DNA of 64,000 nt from Aegilops tauschii subsp. strangulata (taxonomy: Eukaryota > Streptophyta > Magnoliopsida > Poales > Poaceae): positions 357,180,267-357,244,266 of the forward strand of contig NC_053040.3 in NCBI RefSeq assembly GCF_002575655.3. The letters are read 5' to 3'. Position numbers and translations under genes: made by a program. Positions within the stretch are counted from its first letter, which is position 1, and the number at the start of each line of letters is the position of its first letter. Shown piece by piece: positions 22,935-35,067 of the stretch. The notes beneath the pieces are model-generated. The model saw only the letters and a list, made by a program, of their open reading frames with translations. It had not been told where the DNA came from and did not search any database.

Positions 22935-25900
22935 TTATGATCGCTGAGCAGCTTGACCTGACGGCTGCGGATCATCTTGCACCGGTTCATCTTCTTCGTC
23001 TCTACCCAGCGGCTGGAAGTCAACAGTTGTCCAGTCGATCCCAGTTAAAGCTTGGAACACAGCTTCGTCGCTTATAAGGGTGGACGGTTCAATATCAGGG
23101 GCATAAGTGTGCTTACGGAATGGAGGGATCAGGTTTTGAGCCTCAGGAGTTGGTGCAGCAACCCGCTTGTTATTGGTATCATAGCTCGCCTGGTAAAATG
23201 AAAGATCAGCCTCTTCAGCAAGTTGACAAGCCAGTGGACGTACTTCCCGGTTTATGGCGCGGAGATCATCAGTGCCAAACTCTGATCCGTCTTCTTTTAA
23301 GCTTGGGTAGCCTTTAGCCACGTCCGTCGGGTCAAGATCAGGCACCCATGCTTTTGCCCGGGTTAATGCGGTCAGAGCGCCAGCCCTTGCAGCAGACCTC
23401 TTCAGCTCTTCTATCCGGGCAGGCAGCATAGATAGCCTGTCTAAGGTATCCTTGATCAACGTCGGGGGCGGCTTATTGTGAGAAGCGGTGCAGATAATTC
23501 GTTGAGCGCCGGTATACAGTTGTTCTATCAGCGTGTAGGCAGCCTTCAGCTTCTTCCGAACATCAGAGCCCAGATACTAATGCGAGTTCCTGCATCATAG
23601 CAAACATCAGTAAACCAGTAACGCATGGGAAGATATGTTGACAGTATTAAGAAAAAGATGCTTACCCAAACACAGCAGCATTCATCGCATGTACTTGCCG
23701 CTTTACCCCAATCAGCTCGTCTACCACCGGTTTCAGAGCTGCTTCTGCATGTTCAGCTCTTTTCCGCAAAGCGGATTTCTCTGTGTTCCAATCTGCCCGC
23801 TCCTTGGCAAAGCTTTCCTTTAGGTTTTCCATAGCGGCTAAGGCGCTCGTCAGCTCATCTTTTGCTTTGGAAGTTTCGGCCTATTGGGACTTGATGTTTT
23901 CTTGCAGATCAGCGGTTTGGCTTTCCTTCTTGCTCAGTTCAGCCTATAAAGAGACAGATACATAGTGAGTTGACAGTACATATTTGAAGTACCAAGCACA
24001 TAACAAGTTATCCCCTTGATACTTGGGGGCTAATGCATATTTGCTCCTTATCAGAAATTTCTACAAGTCCCAAGTACAATACAAGTATTAATCTTGGCAC
24101 TTGGGGGCTAATGTGTGTTTGCTCAAAAACTGTTGGTATGGGAATTCTTCTACAGTCCCGGTTCATCTTTATAAAGTTAAACCAGCCCTTGGGGGCTATA
24201 CCGGCGAAAGAGCAGTGTGGCAAATTTTAAGGAACCGGTTCATCTTAAAAAGGTAATCCGGTCCCTGGAGGCTAAATATGCAAAGTTAAGTCATGACAAA
24301 AGTCCCGGTTTAGATTGGTATCATAAACCGTCACTTGGGGGCTACTAGGAGTTGATAAACTGCAATTGGACAAAAGAGAAAAATAGTAGTTACCTCATAT
24401 CGCTCCTTCATCAAGTTTACCAAACTAGCTTCATAGTCACGGCTAGTATAGAGACGGTTCAAGAAGCCAGAGTGAATATCTTGAGCATTGAGATGGGCGT
24501 AGCTTGATAAATCGGCATTCCATTTACCTTTGCCGATAGCAGAGAGATCATCCTTGGCAGTATGCTTTGACAAAGCTACAGGATTGCTAGGAGTGGTGTG
24601 GCCAGTACCAGTAATCATAACGTCATCATCTTGTTCATCAGCATCCTTCACCGGAGTTGGCGGTTTATCAGTGTCCTTAGCTGGACCGACCGGTTTGTCA
24701 TCAGTTCGGACAGGGCTGTTTGGCCGGTCTGCATGGCTTGAAGTGTCAACTTGCACTTGTTCAGCAAGGAAATCATGGTCTTGAAGCGGCGGATCGTGAA
24801 GCATGGCGTCAGCGTCGGTTTCTTCCAGATCTGGAGTTGTCTCCGGTTCAGCAGCTACATTATCATCAGCCGGTTTGTTTAACCAAGCTTTCTTGCTGGG
24901 TCTTGGCTTGGCGCTGAGAAAGGATAGACATAAGGATTAGTACAGTATGTAAAGATAACACATCAAGAGTAAAGACATGTGCATAGCTCACCCAGGAACT
25001 GTTTTGAGGGGTGGAAGCTGTGTGGCCGAGGACTCGCCAGAGGATGAGTGAGAAGTACCCTGATAATTCGAATCAGACGGGTTAAGAGCCTGGCGAAAAC
25101 AACCTGCTTTTGGGCATGAAGTATCAATGGGATAAGAGACCTCTAATCGGCGTTTCCGAACCGGACTGTTCGGTAAACCGGCGGAGGTAACTACCTGGCC
25201 GCTGTGCCAGGTTGTACGGTGAGCTTCGTGCTGCTGCGTCTTCAAAAGAAAGTTTGGGTCCAAGTAAGCAAGAGGGTGAGAAAATTTTACTTTCCGGTTT
25301 GCTTGATGGATTTTTTATGTTGGCAGAGGATCTGAATCGGAGGAAAGAATGGTTACCTCTACGTCCTCAGCATGACTGCCTTCAGCATCGTCCTGATAAT
25401 AATCATTGTCAATGAGATGTACGAAAAATGAACCAAGAGAGTCAAGTTCTACCTCTGGTTCCGGATTACGCACATCGTCATCAGCTGATAGATCGGAGGA
25501 TGCAGTGGTCCTTCTCTTGGTAGGTTTCTTAACAACCTTGGTCTTTGGACGAACTGGCTTGACCGGTTTGTCTTGTGATGGTTTCTTGTTCCAGAACGGA
25601 TCATCACCCTGTCAGAAAATAATCACACTTTCAGAGAATATTTGGACAGAAGCAAATTCAGATACAAAGGATTATATGATTCTTACAGCTAGTGGTTTGT
25701 TGAAAGTGCAGAAAGGGAGTAGTCCGGTTTGGGCACAGACGGCCTCCGGTTCGTTCAGTATTTTCTTTACAGCCTCAGTGACTTCTTCGTCTGTAAGCTG
25801 AATGTCAATGTGCCGCTGAGAATCCTTCAAACTCCCCGTGTACTCACACATCAAACCGGGGCGCCGGCTTAAGGGCAGAAGGCTCCAGCTTATCCAGCAA

Positions 25901-26574
25901 CAAGCAAGATCAACTCCTGTCAAACCGTTCGCCATGAAGGCTCTAAGCTTTGATAATTGGGGAGCATAGTTGGCCCGTTCTCTTGCTGTCAACCTCTGAG
26001 GAAAAGGATGTGTGTTGCTAAGGCGTTCAGGGTGGTAACCTGGCAAAGGATTTTCATCAGATGGAGATGTATCCATGCAGTAAAACCAAGTCTGGTTCCA
26101 CTCTTTGGGGTGACTGTGGAGTTTGGGATGAGGGAAGGTGACTTCCTTCCTTTTCTGAACCGCCATTCCACCCAGTTCCGTATTGGGTCCATCTGAGAAC
26201 TCTGTGTGACGGTTTAAGTGAAAGAAATCCTGAAACAGTTCGACTGAAGGTTCCTCTTGCAGATAAACCTCACAAAAGACTTGGAAGTGGCAGATGTTGG
26301 TTACAGAGTTAGGACCAATGTCTTGAGGGCGCAGTTGAAAACTAGCCAATACATCCCGAATTTTTTTTGAACCGGGAGGGCTAAAACCTCGTCCGAGATG
26401 ATCAGCAAACACGACTACCTCTCCATCCTTGGGTGTAGGAGGATTTTCCGGGCCAGGGACCCTCCAGTGGATGACATCTTTCTTGGCTAAAGCGCCCGTT
26501 TTAATAAGGTTGTTTAACTGTTCCTCGGTTACTCGAGAGGGAGCCCAATTGCACTCATAGACTTGCTTAGCCAT
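22935..26574 (-). CDS. Multi-exon antisense gene of element F (Transposase_28-like and coiled coil)
   Basis: This gene lies opposite to gag-pol. The ATG at 26574-26572 (MAKQVYECNWAPSRV) opens a first exon of about 295 codons to 25687. It contains a Transposase_28-like domain: VFADHLGRGFSPPGSKK, QLRPQDIGPNSV, then NQTWFYCMDTS and LPLSRRPGLMCEY. A plausible 78-bp intron follows (GTAAGA at 25686 to AG at 25609). Exon 2 (25608-25357) is rich in Lys, Pro and Asp. Later exons are less certain: about 25263-24990 (SPVRKRRLEVSYP), 24900-24393 (acidic) and 23945-23660 (coiled coil ERADWNTEKSALRKRAEHAE). The last exon ends at 22935 and carries DTLDRLSMLPARIEELKRSA and RAKAWVPDLDPTDVAKGYP. Exon ends were chosen by eye. 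Function is unknown; comparable antisense ORFs are known in Tat elements. A few stops may mark decay. Confidence 0.6.
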
Positions 26575-27304
26575 GACAAGGAAAATCTGAAACATGATTA
26601 TTACCGGTTTAAGATTAAAGTGGACAACTATACAACGGTATGAGGATACAAGCATATTGGTAAACCGGATTTGGTTATTCGTAAACCGGAGTCTGACAAT
26701 GGAACGGTGTAATGCATTGACGGTTCAACAGGGGACTAATGGTATCTACCGGGCCATCATTTCTTCTGTGAAGATAAACCAGCCAATCTGGTATTCAAAG
26801 TGTGTAAGAGAAGGAAGAAACAAGTTTCATATCTTGCTATGGTAATTTCAGATCTACCGCGCATAGGAAAAACAAAATATATTCTGACCTAAATTCCAGC
26901 GTACTAAAAGTTCACCAAGTTGAGATGAGTTGGATATCAAATAGGTGCTGAAACTACTACCGCGCGAGACCTATGTGGTTTAAACTACTACCGCGCGAGA
27001 TCTATCTGGTTTTTGGATCTAATCCATGGGTATAAATAAGGAAAAAGAAGGGCGGCGACGAACACTGATGAACGACAGAAACCCTGAGTGCAGATCTATG
27101 GCAAGAGAAAGGGGAGACTTACGGAGGCTGTTGAGCGGCGGCGGCGCGCGGAGGAGCTCTGGTACGTTCAGGTCGATGCAGCGGGCAAGGTTGGTGCAGC
27201 AGTCGAAGGTTGACGGCGGCGGCCGAGTTCGAAGGGTCAGGCGTCGCGAGGATGACGATGAAGCGAAGAGGCACGAGGGGGGAAATGGAAAGACCCCCTG
27301 GCCC
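26575..27304 (-). other. 5' leader of the element F antisense gene
   Basis: About 700 bp lies between the antisense TATA box and the start codon. It includes a GC-rich stretch (27115-27290) and T/A-rich sequence that could hold a leader intron. A 95-codon plus-strand frame at 27026-27313 is a low-complexity chance frame. Confidence 0.4.
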
Positions 27305-27312
27305 TATTTATA
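27305..27312 (-). promoter_or_regulatory. Candidate TATA box for the element F antisense gene
   Basis: Minus-strand TATAAATA sits in the context CTTATAAATAGGGCC. It lies upstream of the antisense gene and outside the 3' LTR. This suggests the antisense gene has its own promoter, independent of the LTR. Confidence 0.5.
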
Positions 27313-27545
27313 AGGGAGATAAACGACAGACGCGAAAATCGAGGATCCAAATTTTTGGATATGAGGCGATGTTGTCGCCTCGATTGTCGGAGGCTCGTTA
27401 ATGACAGGTGACGTCACGGTGGTGTACCATGATCCTAGAAGATGATGTCATGGCGGTTTACAAGATTGTGTGAAGATGTTGAAGAAGAAATTTTCTTAAA
27501 TATTGAGGATTGACATGAACCAGTTCAAATCAATCTGGGGCCTAA

Positions 27546-28064
27546 TGTTGGGGATATTACCATTGGGCGTAAACTGGCCAGGAGAGGCCGGGTTAACCTC
27601 ATAAGTAGTTCATCTGTATCTGAAGTCCATGAAGACAGATGGTGACGCTTCAAGAAGGCCCAGGGGCCAAAGCCGGTTTAAGGCCTGTAGAAACAAACCG
27701 GCATTGATATATAAACTTGTGTTGTAAGATAGAAGTAGCAGAGACTGAGCCGGACACGATTATGAGCCGGCCGCGGAGTCTGTAAACCGACGGGCGTCAA
27801 CCCATGTATATAAGGGGACGACCCAGCGGCGGTTCAAGGACAACAACTCAAGACTCAGGCAAAGCGTATTCGCTCCCTGGTCATCGAAACCGCATCAATT
27901 CCATCACAACTAGACGTAGGCTTTTACCTTCATCGTAAGGGGCCGAACTAGTATAAAACTCTCTTGCGTCCCTTGTCCGCTTTAACCCCTTTAAGCTAAC
28001 CCGTAGCGATGGCTCCACGACTAAGTCCTTTCTCTAGGACATCTGTCGTGACAAAACCACGACA
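27546..28064 (+). repeat. 3' LTR of element F
   Basis: This 519-bp LTR runs from TGTTGGGG to CGACA and is followed by TSD CAATG. The bases just before it (TCTGGGGCCTAA) are the likely polypurine tract. Confidence 0.9.
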
Positions 28065-30182
28065 CAATGGACAGGACTTACCCACTGACTATCAGCAACG
28101 GGATAAATTATACCTGCCACAAGGAGCTTTAATATTTCCTTTCTTACCACTTCTTTCATCTTAAGATTTAACCGTCGCTGATGATCAATAACTGGTTTGG
28201 CGTCTTTCTCCAAATTTATTTTGTGTTGACATAGAGTGGGACTAATGCCCATAAGATCATCAAGAGTATATCCAATAGCAGCACGGTGCTTCTTTAGAGT
28301 TTTCAATAATTCTTCTTCCTGCTTCTCTGAAAGGTAAGCACTAATAATAACAGGATATATCTTCTTTTCATCAAGATAAGCATATTTAAGAGTATCAGGT
28401 AATGGTTTAAGATCAAACACGGGATCACCCTTGGGTGGAGGAGGATCCCCTAGGATTTCAACAGGCAAGTTGTGTTTCAGAATAGGTCCCTGTTTAAAGA
28501 ATACTTCATCTATTTCCCTTCTTTCATTCATAAACATATCATTTTCATGGTCTAGCAAATATTGTTCTAAAGGATCATTAGGAGGCACGACAATAGAAGC
28601 AAGACCAATAATTTCATCCTTACTAGGCAATTCCTCATCACGGGGTTGTCTACGAAATTTAGAAAAATTAAACTCATGGGACATATCATCCAAACCAATA
28701 GTAACAACATCCTTTCGCAGTCTATCCTAGCGTTGACAGTATTCAAGAAGGGTCTACCAAATATAATGGGACAAAAACTATCTTGTGGGGAACCAAGAAC
28801 AAGAAAATCAGCAGGGTATTTAGCTTTCCCACACAAGACTTCAACATCTCTAACAATCCCAATCGGTGAAATTGTTTAATGGTAACATCAATATCTTCCA
28901 ACTCAGCGGGTGCAATATCATGCATAATTTCTTGATATAAAGAAATAGGTATTGCACTAGCACTAGCACCCATATCACATAAGCCATAATAACAATGATC
29001 TCCTATTTTAATAGAAATAACACGCATGCCTACAACAGGTCTATGTTTATCTTTAGCACCAGGTTTAGCAATTCTAGCAGTCTCATCGCAGAAGTAAATA
29101 ACATGCCCATCGATATTATCAGCCAAGAGATCTTTAATAATAGCAATATTAGGTTCAACTTTAACTTGCTCAGGAGGTGTATAATTTCTAATATTGCTTT
29201 TACGAACCACAGTTGAAGCGTTAGCATGATCCTTTATCCTAACAGGGAAAGGTTGTTTCTCAAAATCAGCAGTAGGAACAATAGGATCATTATAAGTGAC
29301 AGTCTTTTCTTCAACTTTAATAGGTTCAACTACTTTTACTTCTATGGGAGGATGATATTTAAACCACTTCTCCTTAGGGAGATCAACATGAGCAGCAAAA
29401 GATTCACAAAAAGAAGCTACTATCGCAGAGTCAAGTCCATATTTAGTGCTACATTTACGGAAAACATCGGTATCCATAAAAGATTTAACACAATCAAACT
29501 TAGGTGTTATACCTGACTCCCTACCTTCGCCGAGATCCCAATCTTCAGAGTTGCGTTTAATTCTTTCCAATAAATCCCATTTGAACTCAATAGTCTACAT
29601 CATAAAAGAGCCAGTACAAGAAGTATCGAGCATGGAGCGATTGTTGTTAGAAAGCCGAGCATAAAAATTTTGAATAATCATTTCTCTTGAGAGCTCATGA
29701 TTGGGGCATGAATATAACATTGACTTAAGCCTCCCCCAAGATTGAGTGATGCTTTCTCCTTCGCGAGGCCAAAAATTATATAGATAATTACGATCACGAT
29801 GAACAAGATGCATAGGATAAAACTTCTGATGAAATTCCACTTTCAATCGCTTGTGGTCCCATGATCCCATATCATCACATAGCCTATACCATGTCAATGC
29901 ATCTCCCTTCAAAGATAAAGGGAAGACCTTCTTCTTGATAACATCATCGGGCATACCTGCAAGCTTAAATAATCCACAAACTTCATCCACATAGATTAAG
30001 TGTAAATCGGGATGCAATGTCCCCTCTCCTGCAAACGGATTAGCTAGAAGTTTCTCTATCATACCCGAAGGAATTTCAAAGTAAACATTCTCAATAGGTT
30101 CAGTAGGTTGAGGAGCAACTGTTTGCTCTACCGGTCGGGGTGAAGATACCCCGAATAAGCCCCTCAAAGGATTGCTTTCCAT
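28065..30182 (-). pseudogene. Gag, protease and RT start of element E
   Basis: This is the upstream half of E's polyprotein. Gag starts at 30182 (MESNPLRGLFGVSSPRPVEQ) and has the conserved block YVDEVCGLFKLAGMPDD and LTWYRLCDDMGSW. It is interrupted by TAG after SCTGSFMM near 29595 (C has AAG there). It then reads [14 protein letters not shown] through [17 protein letters not shown] and the protease [11 protein letters not shown] near 28975. A deletion near 28875 removes the codons for LANRDTISP and shifts frame. Another small shift lies near 28713. The RT N-terminus is open to F's insertion point. It would make the particle protein and protease but is not intact. Confidence 0.8.
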
Positions 30183-30259
30183 AGTAACAAGTGACAGTAA
30201 ATTTCAGCTCACTATATAAATTTTTCCTTACAAAATTCCACCTACCAAAGGCGCTTCAC

Positions 30260-30277
30260 TCCCCGGCAACGGCGCCA
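30260..30277 (-). other. Primer binding site of element E (tRNA-Asp type)
   Basis: Minus-strand TGGCGCCGTTGCCGGGGA lies 11 bp inside the 5' LTR and fits plant tRNA-Asp. Confidence 0.8.
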
Positions 30278-30288
30278 GAAAAGAGTCA

Positions 30289-33200
30289 TGATGACCCACA
30301 AGTATAGGGGATCTATCGTAGTCCTTTCAATAAGTAAGAGTGTCGAACCCAACGAGGAGCAGAAGGAAATGATAAGCGGTTTTCAACAAGGTATTCTCTG
30401 CAAGCACTGAAATTATCGGTAACAGATAGTTTTGTGATAAGGTAATTTGTAACGAGTAACAAGTAACAAGTGTAAATAAAGTGCAGCAAGGTGGCCCAAT
30501 CCTTTTTGTAGCAAAGGACAAGCCTGGACAATTTCTTATATGATGGAAAGCGCTCCCGAGGACATGATAATCCCCAAGTGCAGGGAATAATCGTAGCAAT
30601 TCCCAATGGTGGAAGTGATAAGTATGGAGTGTCGAACCCACAAGGAGCTAAAGGTAAGATCAATATTCTCTCAAGTCCTATCTACCACTGATATGACTCT
30701 ACGTGCACCGAACGTTTGCTTCCAACTAGAAACGAGAAATAAAACTACATTGTGGGTATGAAGATGATAACTTTTCATGATATCGGAGAGCTAAAATATA
30801 AAAGTAGGTGATGTTATCATAAAGTTAGAATATATTACTAGATATTATAAATAGCGAGTGTGGAATAATGATGGATCGGTGTCCGGAATTGTCCTAGGCA
30901 ATTGTTAACAAGACCGGTGGTCGTCATTGCAATTTCATATGAGGGTGAGGCATAAGCTAATTGACATACTTTCTCTTCTTGGATCATATGCACGTATGAT
31001 TGGAACTCTAGCAAGCATCCGCAACTACTAAAGATAATTAAGGTAAAACCCAACCATAGCATTAAAGCATCAAGTCCTCTTTATTCCCATACGCAACAAC
31101 CCCCTTTCTCGGGTTTGTGTTTCAGTCACTCACCAACCCACTATAAGCGAATCATGAACGTATTGCAAAACCCTACAGCGGGAATCCCTCACGCTTGCGC
31201 GACACGGAGGGCACCATAGGACTGCACCAAAATAAAACATACAACTCATACAAATCTAGATCATCAATCAACCTAAAGACAAAGGTTATCTACTCAAAAC
31301 ATCATAGGATGGCAACACATCATTGGATCATAATATGTGGCATAAAGCACCATGTTCAAGTAGGGATTACAGCGGGGTGCAGGAGAGTGGACCGCGTAAA
31401 ATAGATGAGGATGGTGATGATGATGGTGATGTTGATGAATACGATCACCGCGGTGATGATTCCCCTCCCGATGGCACTTCGACGCCACCGGGAGAGAGGA
31501 GGAGAGGTTCTCCCCCTTGTGCTTCCTCCTCCAGGGCCTCCCCCCTAGATGGGGAGAGGTTCTCCCTCTGGTCCTTGGCCTGCATGGCTATGATGGCCGC
31601 TCCGGATCCTCCTCCATGGCCTCCGGTGATGATGGCGCCCTCCGGCAGGGTGCCAAAGAGGGCCTAGATTGATTTCTCGTGGCTACAGAGGCTTGCGGCG
31701 GCGGAACTTCCGATCTAGCTTATTTTCTGGGGGTTTCTGTATTTATAGGAATTTTTGGCGTTGGTTTCACGTCAGGGGAGTCTCTGAGCCGTCCACGAGG
31801 TAGGGGCCCACGCCAAGGGGGGGTGGGCGCGCCCCCCACCCTCGTGGACAGCCCGGGACTCTTCTGGCCCAACTCTTTTGCTCCAGGGGCTTCTTTTGGT
31901 CCATAAAAAATCAACAAAAATTGGCACGTCAATTGGACTCCGTTTGGTATTCCTTTTCTGTAAAACTCAAAAACAAGGAAAAAACAGAAACTGGCACTGG
32001 GCTCTAGGTTAATAGGTTAGTCCCAAAAATCATATAAAATAGCATATAGATGCATATAAAACATCTAAGATGGATAATATAATAGCATGAATACTTCATA
32101 AATTATAGATACGTTGGAGACGTATCAGGACACATGGGAATTATCGTCAAGCTAGTTTTCATCATGTTCATATGATTCGCGTTCTGTACTTTGATAATTT
32201 GATATGTGGGTGGACCGGTGCTTGGGTGCTGCCCGTACTTGGACAAGCATCCCACTTATGATTAACTCCTATTGCAAGCATCTGCAATTACAAAAGAAGT
32301 ATTAAGGTAAACCTAACCATAGCATGAAACATATGGATCCAAATCAGCCCCTTACGAAGCAAAGCATAAACTAGGGTTTAAGCTTCTGTCACTCTAGCAA
32401 CCCATCATCTACTTATTACTTCCCAATGCCTTCCTCTAGGCCCAAACAATGGTGAATTCTCATGTAGTCGACGTTCACATGACACCACTAGAGGGGGAGA
32501 CAACATACATCTCATCAAAATATTGAACGAATACCAAATTCACATGACTACTAATAGCAAGACTTCTCCCATGTCCTCAGGAACAAACGTAACTACTCAC
32601 AAAGCATATTCATGTTCATAATCAGAGTGGTATTAATATGCATATAGGATCTGAACATATGATCTTCCACCAAATAAACCAACTAGCATCAACTACAAGG
32701 AGTAATCAACACTACTAGCAACCTACAGGTACCAATCTGAGGCTTTGGGACAAAGATTGGATACAAGAGATGAACTAGGGTTTTAGAGGAGATGGTGCTG
32801 GTGAAGATGTTGATGAAGATTGACCCCCTCCCGATGAGAGGATCGTTGGTGATGACGATGGCGATGATTTACCCCTCCCGGAGGGAAGTTTCCCCGGCAG
32901 AACAGCTCTGCCGGAGCCCTAGATTGGTTACGCCAAGGTTCCGCCTCGTGGCGGCGGAGTTTCGTCCCGTAAGCTTGCTTATGATTTTTTCACGGACAAA
33001 AGGCTTCATATAGCAGAAGATGGGCACCGGAGGGCCACCAGGGGGCTCACGAGGCAGGGGGGCACACCCAGGGGGTAGGGCGCGCCCCCACCCTCGTGGC
33101 CAGGGTGTGGGCCCCCTCTGGTATTTTCTTCGCTCAATATTTTTTATTATTCCCAAAAATATCTTCCGTGGAGTTTCAAGACTTTTGGGGTTGTGCAGAA

Positions 33201-33377
33201 TAGGTCTCTAATATTTGCTCCTTCTCCAACCCAGAATTGCAGCTGCCGGCATTCTCCCTCTTTATGTAAACCTTGTAAAAAAAGAGAATAGGCATAAGTA
33301 TTGTGACATAATGTGTAATAACAGCCCATAATGCAATAAATATCGATATAAAAGCATGATGCCAAATAGACGTATCA
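30289..33377 (-). repeat. 5' LTR of element E, split by solo LTR G
   Basis: The LTR occupies 30289-30564 and 32133-33377, about 1521 bp in all once G and one GGACA copy are removed. It ends ACGTATCA at 33377, followed by the ATGAG duplication. Confidence 0.9.
30565..32127 (-). repeat. Element G: solo LTR of another Gypsy family
   Basis: This 1563-bp solo LTR on the minus strand begins TGATACGTCTCC and ends GGGGATTATCA. It has perfect TSD GGACA at 30560-30564 and 32128-32132. It is closely related to H (35068-36574) at its start and over its distal half. Possibly the WHAM family (low confidence). It contains an imperfect GAT/GGT trinucleotide run near 31408-31440. No internal coding remains, so it arose by LTR-LTR recombination. 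Confidence 0.9.
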
Positions 33378-33382
33378 ATGAG

Positions 33383-35067
33383 GGGCGTGCTCGTCGCAGA
33401 TGACGCCTAGCGCCTAGTTGGCCCTTACCCTGAGGTCCCGGAGCATGGAGGTGTGTTCACGCTGCAACATCTGCCGGCAGATCGCCTCCTCCCTGCTTTG
33501 CTGCGCGAGGGACTCGGCATTGGTGACTTGCCGCTTAAGAGGGAGTAGTTCAGCACGGGCAGAGGCCAGCTCGGCCTGCACGGAGACCAGGGCAGCCGTG
33601 GCGGCCTTCTCGCGCTGCTCCGCTTCAGCCAACCTTAACCTAAGGGCGGCGCTTCTGCCCTCAGCTTCAGCTTCCAAGAGCTTCAACTTCAGGTCGTGTC
33701 TGTTGGCAAGGTCTGTGCGGCCCTCCGCCACCCTGCGGTCAACCTCTTCCTGGATCCTGGCCTTGCGCGCACTCGCGGCGTCCTCCGCCTAGGCGACCTG
33801 GTGCCCCCTCGTCTCCAACCGTTCAAGCTCGAGGCTGCGCTCCGTGGCCTCCAGCACGAGCACCTCCTCGCGCCTCAAGATCTCCTCCTCTTCGGAAGGC
33901 GCCCCCTTCATCGACGCTAGGCAGCCCTGCGCGCCTCAACTTGTTGCTCCAGGGAGGCGTTCAGGGCCTGGAGCTCCTGCCTGTGCTTCACTGCGACCTC
34001 GCGGCAGTGGTCAGCCTCCCTGGCCTCCCCCAAGGCTCGAGAACTGGCCTCGCGCGAGGCTGCAAGGGATGCCTCGGCCTTCGTGTTGGTGTGCTCACGC
34101 TGGAGATGCCCGAGGTTGATGGCCACCTTCAAATGATGCCATTCGTCCACCAGCCGAAGGCCTTCGGTCTCGAGGCGGGCGTCGACATCCGTGAGCTCTT
34201 CCCCAAGCTGGCTCAGCACACTCATCTCCTCTCGGAAGAGCTCGTGGCGGACAGCACCCGGCCTGTGCGCAAGCTTGAACGCACGACCGGGCCTGTCCTC
34301 CACGCCGGAGGTCGTTGAAGAGGTTCGAAGTGGCTCGCCTCCTCCCAGCAGGGGGATGGAGGCCAGGCCTTTACAGGTACCCTCCAGGCCTCGGTAGGGG
34401 CCTGGAGGGGCGGAGGCTCGTTACTCAAAGAAGAGGCCAGGGCCGAGGTCACCCAACCGCGGTCAATAACTAGAGGAGGAGCCCTTGGCACACCTTCCGC
34501 ACACCGGGCAGGACCCCGAAGGAGGGACGGCAAGAACGCGGGGTCAAGACGCCAAGCCGACACGTCCACTTCTTCGGCCAGCCTCGCGCCCGGCGTGACG
34601 GGCTGGCGTACGGCGCTCAGGGCCAACGGAGGACTCGAGGCAGGAGGAGGTTGCTTCTCGGGAGACTTCGTCGCCTTGGAAGAAGTGGCCCTCAGGAACA
34701 CGGTCAGGAGGGGAAGCAGCACTCAAGAAATTACGAAGGTAAGGTACTCACTCGTCTATGGCAATATACTTCCTCTACTTCAATGGCCGGAAGGCATCGC
34801 CGTTGCAGCTTGGAGACCCCTTCCTCTTGCAGAGTGCGTCGAAGTTCGGTCGGAGCCGGCCGAACCCCTGGGTGCGGTCACCATCACCGGGCGCGGCTGG
34901 TGTGGCTCCTGAGGAGGCGACCTCAGGAGTGCCGAGCTGCCGGGAGCCCTCGACCTCTGCCTCGCGGCGACCCGCTTGGGCCTCAGGGGCTTCAGCCTCA
35001 GGAGCGGCGGACTGCGTCGTTCCCCCGGCCGCTTCTTCAGGGCAGCTCCCTCGGACCCCAGGAGATG
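33383..35067 (-). pseudogene. Antisense gene of element D, middle part (coiled coil)
   Basis: The left edge is the E insertion site, the right edge the H insertion site. On the minus strand it holds a Pro/Ala/Glu-rich linker (about 34700-35060) and a long coiled-coil region with heptad-like Leu/Ala/Glu repeats. Examples are EELTDVDARLETEGLRLVDE and HRQELQALNASLEQQVEARR (33917-34303), and KLLEAEAEGRSAALRLRLAE and SAREELLPLKRQV-like sequence (33414-33731). Frameshifts occur near 33790 and 33920. It leads in frame into the C-terminal exon left of E. Function is unknown. Confidence 0.55.

Larger units (their letters stand above)
15102..28064 (+). mobile_element. Element F: complete Tat-type Gypsy retrotransposon with antisense gene
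   Basis: F is a 12,963-bp element in plus orientation inserted in E's RT, with a perfect TSD CAATG (15097-15101 and 28065-28069). The two 519-bp LTRs start TGTTGGGG and end CA (TA in the 5' copy). It has a PBS, decayed gag, protease, RT, RNase H, archaeal-type RNase H and integrase. A 65-bp tandem array, a multi-exon gene on the opposite strand (22935-26574) and the 3' LTR follow. The second RNase H and the antisense ORF place it in the Tat/Retand lineage (established knowledge). I cannot name the family. Confidence 0.9.
8581..33377 (-). mobile_element. Element E: complete Sabrina-like Gypsy retrotransposon with nested F and G
   Basis: E is a full element on the minus strand with a perfect TSD ATGAG at 8576-8580 and 33378-33382. 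It has a 3' LTR (8581-10103), polypurine tract, ORF3, pol (12499-15101), gag-protease (28065-30182), PBS (30260-30277) and 5' LTR (30289-33377). F (15102-28064) split it inside RT and G (30565-32127) inside the 5' LTR. Without them E is about 10.3 kb. It carries stops, frameshifts and two lost catalytic aspartates, so it is dead. It sits in D's antisense gene. Confidence 0.9.

Noticed and set aside
31410..31440. His-rich peptide frames in G and H.
   Set aside because: They come from an imperfect GAT/GGT run inside an LTR.
33418..34912. Plus-strand frames of 90-130 codons.
   Set aside because: They are shadows of the antisense coiled-coil region, whose heptad pattern is read on the minus strand.
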